Positions 45,745 through 54,557 of a DNA stretch of 64,000 nucleotides are shown here, piece by piece. Position 1 is the stretch's first letter, and each line of letters starts with the position of its first letter. The notes below the pieces were generated by a model. The model did no database searches, was not told the origin of the DNA, and was given only the letters and a program-made list of their open reading frames with translations. Made by a program: the position numbers and the translations under genes. Source of the stretch: Bryobacterales bacterium (GTDB taxonomy: Bacteria > Acidobacteriota > Terriglobia > Bryobacterales > Bryobacteraceae); contig JADLDI010000077.1 in the NCBI GenBank assembly GCA_020846745.1, positions 61,674 to 125,673 of the forward strand. Direction: 5' to 3'.

Positions 45745-45754
45745 ATAGGTAAGT

Positions 45755-46702
45755 ATGAAGATCTGCATTCCCGACGACGCGCCGGCCGTATTAGCCCACG
45801 CAAAGGCGTGGCCCATGTTTCGCGACCGCTTTCAAGCGGACTACTACGACACGCTGCCGGGCACGACCGAGCGTTTGCTCGACCGCATTAAAGACGCCGA
45901 AGTAGTGGTCAACATTCGGTCGTCCACATATTTCACTGCCGGCGTGTTCGCTCGATGCCCGTCCCTGCGCATGCTCTCAATTTGGGGCACCGGCACCGAT
46001 AATGTTGACTTAGAAGCTGCCAGACAGCGCGGAGTTACCGTCACCAATACGCCCGCGGTTTCGGCCCCCAGCATCGCCGAGCATACTCTGGCCCTTATGC
46101 TTGCAATAGCAAGGCGCATCCCGCAATTAGACGCCAAAACACGCGCCGGCGAATGGGCCCGCGGCGGTATGGTCCAGTTAGTCGGCAAAACCTGCGGCGT
46201 CGTCGGCACCGGAGCCATCGGCTCTCGCTTCGCTGCCCTCGCGGCTGGAATTGGCATGCGCGTGATCGCCTGGAGCTATCGCCACAAGCCTGAAATGCCC
46301 TATCAGTTCGTCCCACTCGACCAACTGCTCGCCGAAAGCGACGTGGTCAGTCTCCACTTGCGCCTTTCGCCCGACACCAAAGACTTTCTCTCGGCGGACA
46401 AGCTCGCGCTGATGAAACCAACGGCATTTCTCGTCAACACGGCGCGCGGTGCGATCGTAAACGAGGCTGCCCTGGTCGATGCACTCCGTAATCACAAGAT
46501 CGCCGGAGCCGCACTCGATGTATTTGAGACCGAACCCCTACCCGCCGCCAACCCATTTCAGGCGTTAGACAATGTCGTGCTAACCCCGCATTGTGCCGGA
46601 GTAACTCCTGAAGTACTCGAAGCCGGACTGGCCCTGTCCCTGACGAACGTCGAAAAGTGGATGGCCGGCGCCCCGCAGCACGTAGTCGTGCAAGGCAGAT
46701 AA
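45755..46702 (+). CDS. D-2-hydroxyacid dehydrogenase, copy 2
   Basis: 315-residue NAD-dependent D-2-hydroxyacid dehydrogenase. The cofactor motif is CGVVGTGAIGSRFAALAAGIG, followed by SDVVSLHLRLSPDTKDFLS, NTARGAIVNEAALVDALRN and the catalytic His in LTPHCAGVTPEV. It is closer to glycerate/phosphoglycerate dehydrogenase types than its upstream neighbour and is clearly divergent from it, so the pair is not a recent duplication. It is the last gene of the M14-dehydrogenase operon; a 144-bp stretch without a recognisable terminator follows before the next gene. Confidence 0.92.
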   Translation: MKICIPDDAPAVLAHAKAWPMFRDRFQADYYDTLPGTTERLLDRIKDAEVVVNIRSSTYFTAGVFARCPSLRMLSIWGTGTDNVDLEAARQRGVTVTNTPAVSAPSIAEHTLALMLAIARRIPQLDAKTRAGEWARGGMVQLVGKTCGVVGTGAIGSRFAALAAGIGMRVIAWSYRHKPEMPYQFVPLDQLLAESDVVSLHLRLSPDTKDFLSADKLALMKPTAFLVNTARGAIVNEAALVDALRNHKIAGAALDVFETEPLPAANPFQALDNVVLTPHCAGVTPEVLEAGLALSLTNVEKWMAGAPQHVVVQGR

Positions 46703-46846
46703 CTCAGTCGATTCCCCTCGCGGTCGGCGACTCCGGCGCATCGGTCGCCGTCCGCCCGGCTTCGTAACCCCCGGGATTTTCATCGTCGCAGCATCCAGCC
46801 ATTATCGCCAGGATCTGCTTACCCTTTTTTGTGACACCATCTCAGT

Positions 46847-48016
46847 ATGGCCACACAAGCGGTAGCGGCTGCGCGTGTGCATGCGGAAACCGAGATAGTT
46901 CCGTGGTACGTGTGGTGCGCGGTCGCGGCCACCACATCGTCGATGGTGGGCATCCATTGGGACATCTCCTGGCATCGCTCCATCGGCCGCGATACGTTCT
47001 GGACCCCGGCGCACGTAGCCATCTATCTCTGCGGTGTGCTGGCCGGAGCCTCCTGCGGGTACCTGATCCTCACCACCACCTTCGCCAAAGCGGCTGTGAC
47101 GCTGCGCGAAAGTGCCGTCAGCGTGTGGGGCTTCCGCGGACCCCTCGGTGCTTTCGTCGCCGCTTGGGGCGGTATCGCGATGCTTACCTCCGCACCGTTT
47201 GACGACTGGTGGCACAATGCCTATGGGCTCGATGTCAAGGTGATCAGCCCGCCGCACATGGTGCTCGCCGTCGGCATGTTCGCCGTGCAGCTCGGTGCGC
47301 TCTTACTCGTCCTCGGCTACAAAAATCGCGCAACCGGCGACACCCGCGCAACCCTCGAACTTCTGTACCTCTATGTCAGCGGGCTGGTCGTGTTCAACAT
47401 GGGCACGCTCGTCATCGAGTACACGTTCCCGCTATTCGGGCACTTGCCCATGTACTACCGCGCGCTGGCCCTCGCCATTCCGTTCTTTCTCATCGCGCTC
47501 ACCATGGCGGCCGGCGTCCCCTGGGCCGCAACCAAAATCGCCGCCGTGTACATGATCGCCTGGCAGGCGATCAATCTTGTTCTCCCGCTATTTCCCGCGG
47601 AGCCGAAACTCGGGCCCGTACTCTATCAGATAAAGAGCTTTGTTCCGTCGTTCTTCCCCATCTGGCTCATCGTTCCCGCCCTGTTCGTCGACTGGATTCT
47701 GCACCGGTACCCACATTGGGCCGTCTGGAAGAAAGCCATCGTTGCCGGACTGGGTTTTGAGGCCCTGTTGGTTGCCGTACAGTGGCCGTTCACTTCCTTC
47801 CTGCTAAGCCCCGCGGGACGTAACTGGTTCTTCTATCCCGACGCGTTCGACTACCGCACCACCACCACCTCTTACTTCTTTCGCCAGCTCTTTTATCCTT
47901 GGACCAAATCGCCTGAACTATTCGCCGCGGAAATGGGCCTGTCCTTCGTAATCGCAGTCGTCATGATGTGGCTCGGGCAGTACTGGGGCGGTTGGCTCGC
48001 CAGGGTGAAACGGTAA
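46847..48016 (+). CDS. Polytopic membrane protein of unknown function
   Basis: 389 residues with about ten hydrophobic segments (YVWCAVAATTSSMVGI, VAIYLCGVLAGASCGYLIL, MVLAVGMFAVQLGALLLVLGY, LALAIPFFLIALTMAAGVPWAA and others) and no signal peptide. Charged or polar clusters sit between helices: HWDISWHRSIGRDTFW near the N-terminus and SAPFDDWWHNAYG and SPPHM in the middle. These histidine- and tryptophan-rich loops would suit metal or haem binding, but no family is recognised. Its stop is directly followed by the ATG of the histidine-rich gene, so the two are surely co-transcribed. I make no functional claim. Confidence 0.75.
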   Translation: MATQAVAAARVHAETEIVPWYVWCAVAATTSSMVGIHWDISWHRSIGRDTFWTPAHVAIYLCGVLAGASCGYLILTTTFAKAAVTLRESAVSVWGFRGPLGAFVAAWGGIAMLTSAPFDDWWHNAYGLDVKVISPPHMVLAVGMFAVQLGALLLVLGYKNRATGDTRATLELLYLYVSGLVVFNMGTLVIEYTFPLFGHLPMYYRALALAIPFFLIALTMAAGVPWAATKIAAVYMIAWQAINLVLPLFPAEPKLGPVLYQIKSFVPSFFPIWLIVPALFVDWILHRYPHWAVWKKAIVAGLGFEALLVAVQWPFTSFLLSPAGRNWFFYPDAFDYRTTTTSYFFRQLFYPWTKSPELFAAEMGLSFVIAVVMMWLGQYWGGWLARVKR

Positions 48017-49444
48017 ATGCGGACCCTGCTGTTAGCCTCGCTGTTTAGTGGATTGGCGATCGCCCACATCGGCAGTCCCGACGTTTTCTATGAAGGCAAA
48101 GCCGGACCGTATGCCCTATTCGTCACCGTCCGCCCGCCCAACGTCATTCCCGGTGTGGCGGAAGTCGAGGTAAGATCCTCAACCCCAGGCATCCGCGAAG
48201 TAGAAGTTACGCCTCTGCCGCTTACCGGAGAAGCTTCCAAACGGCTCCCGGCGCCCGATATCGCCAAACGCGACGATAAGGACCCGCAATTCTTTCGGGG
48301 CGCCGTTTGGCTGATGGTGACCGGATCGTGGCAGGTACGGCTGGAGGTGGATGGCGCCGAAGGTCAGGGTCGGTTATCGGTCCCGGTTCCTGCGGTGGCG
48401 CTTGGTTCCAAGACGATGGACTTAGGTTTAGGAGTTATGCTGTTCATCCTCATGCTGGTGCTTGCCTTCGGAGTAATCAGCATCGTCGGCGCCGCCGGCC
48501 GTGAAGCGCAGCTCACCATCGGCCGCACGCCGGACCAGCGTCTCGAAAAGCGGGCAACACGCTGGATGGCCGTCGCGACCGTGTTAGTAGCCGGCTTACT
48601 GTACCTCGGCAACGCCTGGTGGAAGTTAGAAGCCGGTAACTACGATCGGTATATCTACAAGCCGCTGCAGATGTCGGCTCAGGTGATCGGCGGAGCCCTT
48701 GAGCTAACTCTTCGCGACCCCGGTTGGCTGCGCAACCGCCGCATCGACGATTTCATCCCGGACCATAACCACCTCATGCACCTGTACGCCATGCGGCTGC
48801 CGCAACTGGACCGCGTGTACCACCTCCACCCCGGCATGCGGCAACCCGGCGAGTTCACGCATAAGTTGCCCACCATGGCGCCAGGCCGGTATGCCCTCTA
48901 CGCCGACGTAGTGCATCAGAACGGCTTCCCGGAAACGATGACGGCCGATGTCGAGATCCCCGCGCTGCCCGGCCGCCCCTTCGAAGGCGACGACTCCGGC
49001 GGACCCGTCGCCCCCATTCAATCCGCAACCACGGCCGACACCCAGCCGCTCGACGACGGCTCGCACATGATCTGGCAAAAAGATCCAGCCGGATACCAGG
49101 CCGGCAAACCCGCGCTATTCCGGTTCCGTGTCGAGAATAACCAGGGCCTCGCCGCCGACGACATGGAACTCTACATGGGCATGCAGGGCCACGCGGCGTT
49201 CATCAAGCACGACCGCACGGTGTTCGCGCACGTCCACCCCAGCGGTTCGGTCCCCATGGCGGCGCTCGGCCTAACCGCGGAGGTCGCAAACGATCCGCAT
49301 GCCGGACACCATCAGGGCCACGCTTTGCCGGCCGTGGTCGCGTTCCCCTACGGGTTCCCAACTCGCGGGCGATACCGCATCCTGGTGCAAGTGAAACGCG
49401 GCGGCAAAGTCCACACCGCCGGCTTCGATACTGAGGTTCGGTAA
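48017..49444 (+). CDS. Exported membrane-anchored histidine-rich protein, possibly metal-handling
   Basis: 475 residues: signal peptide (MRTLLLASLFSGLAIA), a first beta domain (YALFVTVRPPNVIPGVAEVEV), two transmembrane helices around residues 135-205 (GVMLFILMLVLAFGVISIVGA and WMAVATVLVAGLLYLGNAWW) and then two beta-sandwich segments with repeated His motifs: DHNHLMHLYAMR, VYHLHPG, then QGHAAFIKHDRTVFAHVHPSG and DPHAGHHQGHALP. Similar DHxxLMHL/HLHP domains occur in YtkA/CopC-like periplasmic proteins, which suggests copper or other metal binding. This is a cautious inference. It is joined without gap to the polytopic membrane gene before it and ends 10 bp before selD. Confidence 0.7.
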   Translation: MRTLLLASLFSGLAIAHIGSPDVFYEGKAGPYALFVTVRPPNVIPGVAEVEVRSSTPGIREVEVTPLPLTGEASKRLPAPDIAKRDDKDPQFFRGAVWLMVTGSWQVRLEVDGAEGQGRLSVPVPAVALGSKTMDLGLGVMLFILMLVLAFGVISIVGAAGREAQLTIGRTPDQRLEKRATRWMAVATVLVAGLLYLGNAWWKLEAGNYDRYIYKPLQMSAQVIGGALELTLRDPGWLRNRRIDDFIPDHNHLMHLYAMRLPQLDRVYHLHPGMRQPGEFTHKLPTMAPGRYALYADVVHQNGFPETMTADVEIPALPGRPFEGDDSGGPVAPIQSATTADTQPLDDGSHMIWQKDPAGYQAGKPALFRFRVENNQGLAADDMELYMGMQGHAAFIKHDRTVFAHVHPSGSVPMAALGLTAEVANDPHAGHHQGHALPAVVAFPYGFPTRGRYRILVQVKRGGKVHTAGFDTEVR

Positions 49445-49454
49445 CCTAATCCAT

Positions 49455-50477
49455 ATGAGTGTTGCGCGCCTCACAGCGCACGTCAAAGCCGCCGGTTGAG
49501 CGTCCAAATTGAGTCCAAAGGTTTTGGACCAGGTGCTCTGCGGCGTGCCCCGCGTGACAAACCCGAATGTCCTGGTTGGCTATGACACAGCCGACGACGC
49601 GGGCGTGTACCTGATGTCGGAAGACCTCGCGCTTGTGCAAACCGTCGACTTCTTCACGCCCATTGTCGACGACCCGTTCACCTTCGGCGCGATCTCCGCC
49701 GCCAACTCGCTGAGCGACGTTTGGGCGATGGGCGGCACACCGATTTCCGCCCTGTCGATCGTCGCCTACCCCGGCAAGGGCGACCTCATGGTCCTGCAAG
49801 ACATCCTGCGCGGCGGCGCCGCCAAGATGCAGGAAGCTGGTTGCGTGATCCTCGGCGGCCACAGCGTGAATGACGACGAGATCAAGTTCGGCTATTCCGT
49901 CACCGGCGCCGTGCACCCCAAGCGAATCTGGGCGAACGCTGGTGCACAACCCGGAGACGTTCTCGTGTTCACCAAGCAGTTAGGCACCGGGATAATCGGC
50001 ACAGCGCTGAAGCGAGGCATTGCCTCTGACGATCACGTCGCGGCATCGGTAGAGTCGATGCTCACCTTGAACCAAGCCGCCGCCGAAGCACTGCGCGCAC
50101 TCACAGTGCACGGCTGTACCGACGTTACCGGCTTCGGCTTTATCGGCCATGCCCGCGAAATGGCCCTCGGCAGCAACGTTACCCTCGTCATCGACTCCGC
50201 GCAACTGCAATTCCTGCCCGGCGCGCGCGACTATGCCGCCCAAGGCGCCATCCCCGGCGGCCTCAAAAACAATCGCGAATTCGCTGGTGAGTGCGTCAAG
50301 GTGGAAGGTACGCTTGCGCCTGAACTGGAAGCCCTGCTCTACGACCCGCAGACCTCCGGCGGCCTCCTCGTCTCCCTCCCGCCGCAAGATGCCGAGCAAT
50401 TCCTGGCGCGCTTCGATAAAGCCTATCGCGTCGGCCATGTCACCCCACACGCGGAGAAACCAATTCGAATTCTATGA
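49455..50477 (+). CDS. selD: Selenide, water dikinase SelD, probable selenocysteine-containing form (in-frame TGA at codon 15)
   Basis: SelD makes selenophosphate from selenide and ATP for selenocysteine and selenouridine. The ORF track begins at TTG 49509, but ATG 49455 in the same frame gives SVARLTAHVKAAG-TGA-ASKLSPKVLD, which aligns residue for residue with the known SelD N-terminus (RLT ... GAGCGCKISPKVL in E. coli). The TGA at 49497-49499 sits at the catalytic Cys17 position, the second Cys is Ser, and the essential Lys is kept at residue 18. Downstream are TVDFFTPIVDDPFTFG, SAANSLSDVWAMGG, GGHSVNDDE, TDVTGFGFIGHA and DPQTSGGLL. About 340 aa including Sec15. The stop overlaps the pyrF start by 4 bp (ATGA). 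Confidence 0.88.
49497..49529 (+). promoter_or_regulatory. Recoded UGA (Sec15) and bacterial SECIS-like hairpin in selD
   Basis: TGA at 49497-49499 is in frame with the selD ATG. GTCCAAA (49513-49519), loop GGT (49520-49522) and TTTGGAC (49523-49529) form a perfect 7-bp stem-loop whose loop starts 20 nt after the TGA. Bacterial SECIS elements are short hairpins just after UGA with a G and U at the apex, read by SelB; spacing and loop both fit. SelB recognition itself is not tested here. Confidence 0.8.
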
Positions 50478-51151
50478 ACAACCCGATAATCGTTGCGCTC
50501 GATGTGCCGGGTGCGGCCGAAGCTTGGACCCTCGTTGACGAGTTAGGCGACTCCGTCCGGTTCTACAAAGTCGGCATGGAGTTATACGCCGCCGAAGGTC
50601 CGGCAATGGTAAAGGAATTGATCGCGCGCGGTTGCGACGTCTTCCTCGATATGAAGTTCTACGACATTCCCGAAACCGTCAAACGTGCAACCGCGCAAGT
50701 CGCGCAACTAGGCGTCAAGTTGCTCACCGTCCACGGCAGTTCGGCGGTAATGAAGGGTGCCGTCGAAGGCCGCGGAAATTCCAAACTCCAGTTACTGGCA
50801 GTTACCGTACTCACCAGCTTCGACCAAAGCGACCTCGCCGATATGGGCTACCCCTGCAAGGTCGAAGACCTCGTCGCGCTTCGCGTCCGCAACGCGGTCA
50901 AAGCTGGTGTCGATGGGCTCGTCTGCTCGCCGCTCGAAGTTGCGCGTGTCCGCGAAATCGCCTCACCGGAAGCTGTCCTCGTCACCCCCGGTGTACGCTC
51001 CGCCGGTGCCGCCACCGGCGACCAAAAGCGCGTCGCAACTCCCAAACAAGCGCTCGCCAACGGCGCCACGTACCTCGTCATCGGCCGCCAGATCACGCGC
51101 GCCGCCGACCCTCGCACCGAGGCCCTCCGTATCCTGGATGAAATCCGGTGA
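50474..51151 (+). CDS. pyrF: Orotidine 5'-phosphate decarboxylase
   Basis: 225-residue TIM-barrel enzyme that decarboxylates OMP to UMP, the last step of pyrimidine synthesis. Motifs: IIVALDVPG at the N-terminus, FYKVGMELYAAEG, the catalytic DMKFYDIPETV block with the Asp-Lys-Asp set, TVHGSSAV, LAVTVLTSFDQSDL and the phosphate-gripper VTPGVRSAG with VIGRQITRAADP at the C-terminus. Full length. It overlaps selD and the APC permease by 4 bp on each side (ATGA and GTGA). Functionally unrelated to its neighbours, so the operon is a housekeeping grouping. Confidence 0.97.
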   Translation: MNNPIIVALDVPGAAEAWTLVDELGDSVRFYKVGMELYAAEGPAMVKELIARGCDVFLDMKFYDIPETVKRATAQVAQLGVKLLTVHGSSAVMKGAVEGRGNSKLQLLAVTVLTSFDQSDLADMGYPCKVEDLVALRVRNAVKAGVDGLVCSPLEVARVREIASPEAVLVTPGVRSAGAATGDQKRVATPKQALANGATYLVIGRQITRAADPRTEALRILDEIR

Positions 51152-52503
51152 ACGGCGAACACGAGCACATCAAAGAACGTTACGGCTTGGTCCGCAGCTT
51201 CGGGCTGCTTGAAGCCACCGCCCTCAACATGAGCAACATGGTCGGCGTCGGGCCATTCATCACCATCCCGATGATCATCGCCGCCATGGGTGGCCCGCAG
51301 TGCATGCTGGGCTGGGCCCTCGGCGCGATCCTCGCCCTGTGCGACGGTATGGTCTGGGCCGAACTCGCGGCCGCCATGCCCGGCAGCGGCGGCACCTTCG
51401 TGTATTTACGCGAAGCATTCGAACGCACCAGGATCGGCCGCCTGATGCCGTTTCTGTTCATCTGGCAGTTCATCTTTTCCGGGCCGCTCGAAATCGCCTC
51501 CGGCTTCATCGGCTTCACCCAATACGTCAGTTACTTCTGGCGCACCATGGGACCGGTAGAATCGAAGTTAGTAACTGCCGGCATCGGCGTTGCCATCTTG
51601 TTGCTTCTCTATCGCGATATCCGCGAGGTCGGTAAGCTAACCGTCGTCCTTTGGGCAGGCATGCTCATCACGGTAGTCGCCGTGATCGCCAGCGGATTCA
51701 TCCATTTCGATACCCGCAAAGCCTTCGACTACCCACCTAACGCCTTCACCTTTTCGCAAGGCTTCTTCCTCGGTTTGGGCAGCGCCATGCTCATCGCCAT
51801 GTACGACTTCCTTGGCTATTACGACGTCTGTTACGTGGCGGGCGAAGTACGCAATCCGGAACGTGTCCTCCCCCGATCCATCATCGTCTCCGTCATAACC
51901 GTGGCACTCATCTATGCCGCCATCAACCTCTCGATAATGGGCCTCGTCCCCTGGCGCGAGGCCATGCAGTCCAAGTTCATTGCCTCTGAATTCATGGAGC
52001 GCGCCTGGGGCGGCTGGGCCGGCAGTGTCATCACCATCATGATTCTCTGGACCTGCCTCGCCTCTGTGTTCGCCCTCATGCTCGGCTTCTCGCGCATACC
52101 CTATGCGGCCGCGCTCGACGGATTCTTTTTCCACTCGTTCTCGCGGCTGCACCCCACCGGCAAGTTCCCCTACATCTCGCTGCTCACCGTCGGCGGCCTG
52201 TCGATCCTCGGCGGCATGCTCTCGCTCGACTGGGTCGTGTCCGCCCTCATGACCGCGCGCATTGTCGTCCAGTTCATGGGCCAAATCGTCGCCGTGCACA
52301 TGGTCCGAACCCGCCGCCTTGACATCGAACGGCCCTACCGCATGTGGCTGTACCCCCTGCCGAGCCTCATCGCATTCGCCGGTTGGTTGTACGTCTTCGG
52401 CACCTCCGGTTGGACCTTCGTCCTCTACGGCCTGGGCACTCTCGTATTAGGCGTAATTGCGTTCCTCCTATGGGACCGCCGCCATCCCGCCGTGCCAGAA
52501 TAA
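51148..52503 (+). CDS. APC-family amino acid/polyamine permease
   Basis: 451-residue inner-membrane secondary transporter with about 12 hydrophobic helices. APC-superfamily signatures: LLEATALNMSNMVGVGPFITIPMII (helix 1 with the unwound GVGPF segment), PGSGGTFVYLREAF, FLGLGSAMLIAMYDFLGYYDVCYVAGEVRNPERVLPRSI (helix 6 with the conserved E..P...PR) and a GFSRIPYAAALDG helix 8 entry. It starts at GTG 51148, overlapping pyrF by 4 bp. Likely substrate is an amino acid, as in the LAT-like branch; the exact one cannot be told. It is followed 7 bp later by fabD. Confidence 0.92.
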   Translation: MNGEHEHIKERYGLVRSFGLLEATALNMSNMVGVGPFITIPMIIAAMGGPQCMLGWALGAILALCDGMVWAELAAAMPGSGGTFVYLREAFERTRIGRLMPFLFIWQFIFSGPLEIASGFIGFTQYVSYFWRTMGPVESKLVTAGIGVAILLLLYRDIREVGKLTVVLWAGMLITVVAVIASGFIHFDTRKAFDYPPNAFTFSQGFFLGLGSAMLIAMYDFLGYYDVCYVAGEVRNPERVLPRSIIVSVITVALIYAAINLSIMGLVPWREAMQSKFIASEFMERAWGGWAGSVITIMILWTCLASVFALMLGFSRIPYAAALDGFFFHSFSRLHPTGKFPYISLLTVGGLSILGGMLSLDWVVSALMTARIVVQFMGQIVAVHMVRTRRLDIERPYRMWLYPLPSLIAFAGWLYVFGTSGWTFVLYGLGTLVLGVIAFLLWDRRHPAVPE

Positions 52504-52510
52504 GTGTTTC

Positions 52511-53449
52511 ATGTCTAAGATCGCTTACCTGTTCCCCGGCCAGGGGTCTCAATTCGCCGGAATGGGCAAGGCGCTCGCCGCCGAATATCCCGTAGCCAGA
52601 CAAACGTTCGAAGAGGCCGGCCAGGCCCTCGGGTTTGCCCTCTCTACCTTATGTTTCGAAGGTCCTGAAGACCAGTTGCGGCTCACCGAAAACACCCAAC
52701 CCGCGATCCTCGCCACGTCCATCGCCGCCTTCCGCGTGCTGCAGTCGCTCGACTATCAGCCGCCGGACTATGTCGCCGGCCATTCCCTCGGCGAATATTC
52801 CGCCCTTGTCGCGGCCGGTTGCCTCGCGTTCACCGATGCCGTGCGCCTCGTGCGCAATCGCGGCCGCTACATGCAGGAAGCCGTGCCCGCGGGCGTTGGA
52901 GCAATGGCGGCATTGCTCAAAATGCCGCTCGAGAAGTTAGACGCCGTACTCGCCGAAGCCTCACAAGGCGAAGTGGTCAGCGCCGCCAACCTCAACTCAC
53001 CCGATCAAGTCGTCATCGCCGGTCACGCCGGAGCCGTAAATCGCGCCGCTGAACTCGCCAAAGCCGCCGGAGCCAAGCGTGCCATCCTGCTGCCCGTCTC
53101 CGCCCCTTTCCATTGCGCACTGATGAAACCCGCGCAGGACGCCTTGGCCAAAGATCTGTATTCGACATTGTTCGCTGACCTGACCGTGCCCTTGATCAAC
53201 AATTGGCAAGCCCGCGAAACACGCCTCGCTTCCGAAGCCCGCGATGGATTGTTCCAACAGGTACCCAATCCCGTCCGCTGGACCGATACCGTCCGCTATC
53301 TCGCCGCCCAAGGAGTTACTCGCGTCATCGAAGTAGGACCCGGGGCCGTCCTCTGCGGATTAGTGAAGAACATCGACAGCACGATCGCCACCGCTAAGTT
53401 CGGCGAACCGGCCGATATCGCGAAACTAACTCCCCCCGCTACGGCTTAG
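52511..53449 (+). CDS. fabD: Malonyl-CoA:ACP transacylase
   Basis: 312-residue enzyme that loads malonyl groups onto acyl carrier protein for fatty acid synthesis. The ORF is open from 52457, but ATG 52511 gives the canonical MSKIAYLFPGQGSQFAGMG start. The nucleophile elbow GHSLGEYSAL holds Ser92; the SAPFHCALM segment carries the catalytic His; LRLTENTQPAIL and VIEVGPGAVLCGLVK complete the signature. Full length. It is last in the selD-pyrF-APC-fabD run, with an 11-bp 3' overlap with the convergent kinase gene. No other fab genes are nearby. Confidence 0.97.
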   Translation: MSKIAYLFPGQGSQFAGMGKALAAEYPVARQTFEEAGQALGFALSTLCFEGPEDQLRLTENTQPAILATSIAAFRVLQSLDYQPPDYVAGHSLGEYSALVAAGCLAFTDAVRLVRNRGRYMQEAVPAGVGAMAALLKMPLEKLDAVLAEASQGEVVSAANLNSPDQVVIAGHAGAVNRAAELAKAAGAKRAILLPVSAPFHCALMKPAQDALAKDLYSTLFADLTVPLINNWQARETRLASEARDGLFQQVPNPVRWTDTVRYLAAQGVTRVIEVGPGAVLCGLVKNIDSTIATAKFGEPADIAKLTPPATA

Positions 53450-54059
53450 TCCGCCGTTCCGCCACTGCCTTCAACACCGCCGCTACGCTCACATCGTAGC
53501 CGCCCGTTCCCGCCACCACCAGATCGGCCCACCACTTCGACGGCCATACATACTGCGAAGCCATTGGGCGAACCGTGGTTTCATACTGCTTGATCACCGA
53601 CTCAACCGTGCGTCCGCGCTCTCGCGTGTCCCGAAACAGCCGCCGCTCAAAACAAACCTCATCCGGCGCATCTACGTACAAACGCAGATCCATGCGCTTT
53701 CGCACCTCTTCCATGTGCAGCGCCAGAATTCCCTCGACAATCAGCAGCGGCGCCGGCTCGATTGCCCGGCACGATGTCGTCGACCGCGTGTGTTGATCGA
53801 ACAGATACTCCGGCTCGTCGATCGGCTGCCCCGCAATCAGTTCGTCCAGATGATTGATAAACAGCTTCCAGTCGAGCGAATCCGGATGATCGAAATTCAT
53901 CTTCTGCCGCTCGGCCAGTGGTAAGTGGTCTAACACCCGGTAATAACAATCGAGCGACAGGATCGACGCCGGCTCATCGATCGCCGCGTGTACGTGCTTG
54001 GCCAGCTCGCTTTTGCCCGACCCTGAGGCGCCGGCGATGCCAATCAGGAATGGACGCAT
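53439..54059 (-). CDS. udk: Uridine kinase-like P-loop kinase
   Basis: About 206-residue nucleoside kinase of the phosphoribulokinase/uridine kinase family. P-loop IGIAGASGSGKSELAK, then LSLDCYYR, NFDHPDSLDW (the typical uridine-kinase FDHPDA-like motif), LIVEGILAL and RLFRDTRERGRT. ATG 54059 is preferred to the TTG at 54065. It phosphorylates uridine/cytidine in pyrimidine salvage, but the family also includes other substrates, so the gene name is tentative. It lies 7 bp downstream of the ridA stop on the same strand and overlaps fabD by 11 bp at the 3' end. Confidence 0.85.
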   Translation of the reverse strand: MRPFLIGIAGASGSGKSELAKHVHAAIDEPASILSLDCYYRVLDHLPLAERQKMNFDHPDSLDWKLFINHLDELIAGQPIDEPEYLFDQHTRSTTSCRAIEPAPLLIVEGILALHMEEVRKRMDLRLYVDAPDEVCFERRLFRDTRERGRTVESVIKQYETTVRPMASQYVWPSKWWADLVVAGTGGYDVSVAAVLKAVAERRTKP

Positions 54060-54066
54060 CGACAAG

Positions 54067-54540
54067 CTACTTCTCGGGAATCATCGCAATGCACTCGATC
54101 TCCACCAGCATGCCCGACGTCAGTTGCGCCTGCACCAGCGTCGCCGCCGGCGGTGCCTCCATGTTCAGGTACTTCGCCCGTATCTGCCTGATCTCCGCCA
54201 GATATTTCAGATCCGTCACATAGTAATTGATCTTCACGATATCTTCGAAGCTCGCGCCCGCGGCCGCCAGGCACTTACCCAGCGCCTTGAACGTGTTGTC
54301 CGCCTGCGTCGCGAAGTCGCCGGGCATATTTCCCGCCCCATCCGTTCCGCCTTGCCCCGAAACAAACACCATCTTGCCGGGCGCTGATGTCACCACGTGC
54401 GTGTACCCGGGCGGCTTCTTGTCGCCCACGTTCAGAAAGCGCTTGTCCAGTTTCCGGCGCGTGGCCGCCATCGCGGTAATCGCCAACCCGCCCAGTGCCG
54501 CAAATGCGGTAAAGATGGAACGTCGAATCATCTTGTTCAT
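54067..54540 (-). CDS. RidA/YjgF-family protein with N-terminal signal or membrane anchor
   Basis: 157 residues. The N-terminal leader (MIRRSIFTAFAALGGLAITAMA) is hydrophobic and Tat-like, unusual because RidA enamine/imine deaminases are normally cytoplasmic. The RidA fold follows: YTHVVTSAPGKMVFVSGQGG, QADNTFKALGKCLAAAGASFEDIVKINYYV and LVEIECIAMIP, which occupies the place of the usual IEIEAVA motif. The Arg-containing motif (RAKYL) is visible; whether the catalytic Arg of active RidA is present is unclear. It is divergent from the DapA-like gene, with only 17 bp between the starts, and precedes the udk-like kinase. Confidence 0.85.
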   Translation of the reverse strand: MNKMIRRSIFTAFAALGGLAITAMAATRRKLDKRFLNVGDKKPPGYTHVVTSAPGKMVFVSGQGGTDGAGNMPGDFATQADNTFKALGKCLAAAGASFEDIVKINYYVTDLKYLAEIRQIRAKYLNMEAPPAATLVQAQLTSGMLVEIECIAMIPEK

Positions 54541-54557
54541 GATATGATGCCCGCGCT

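Noticed and set aside
49509-50477. Short selD beginning at TTG 49509
   Set aside because: It lacks the catalytic N-terminal segment that is present in frame just upstream across a TGA.
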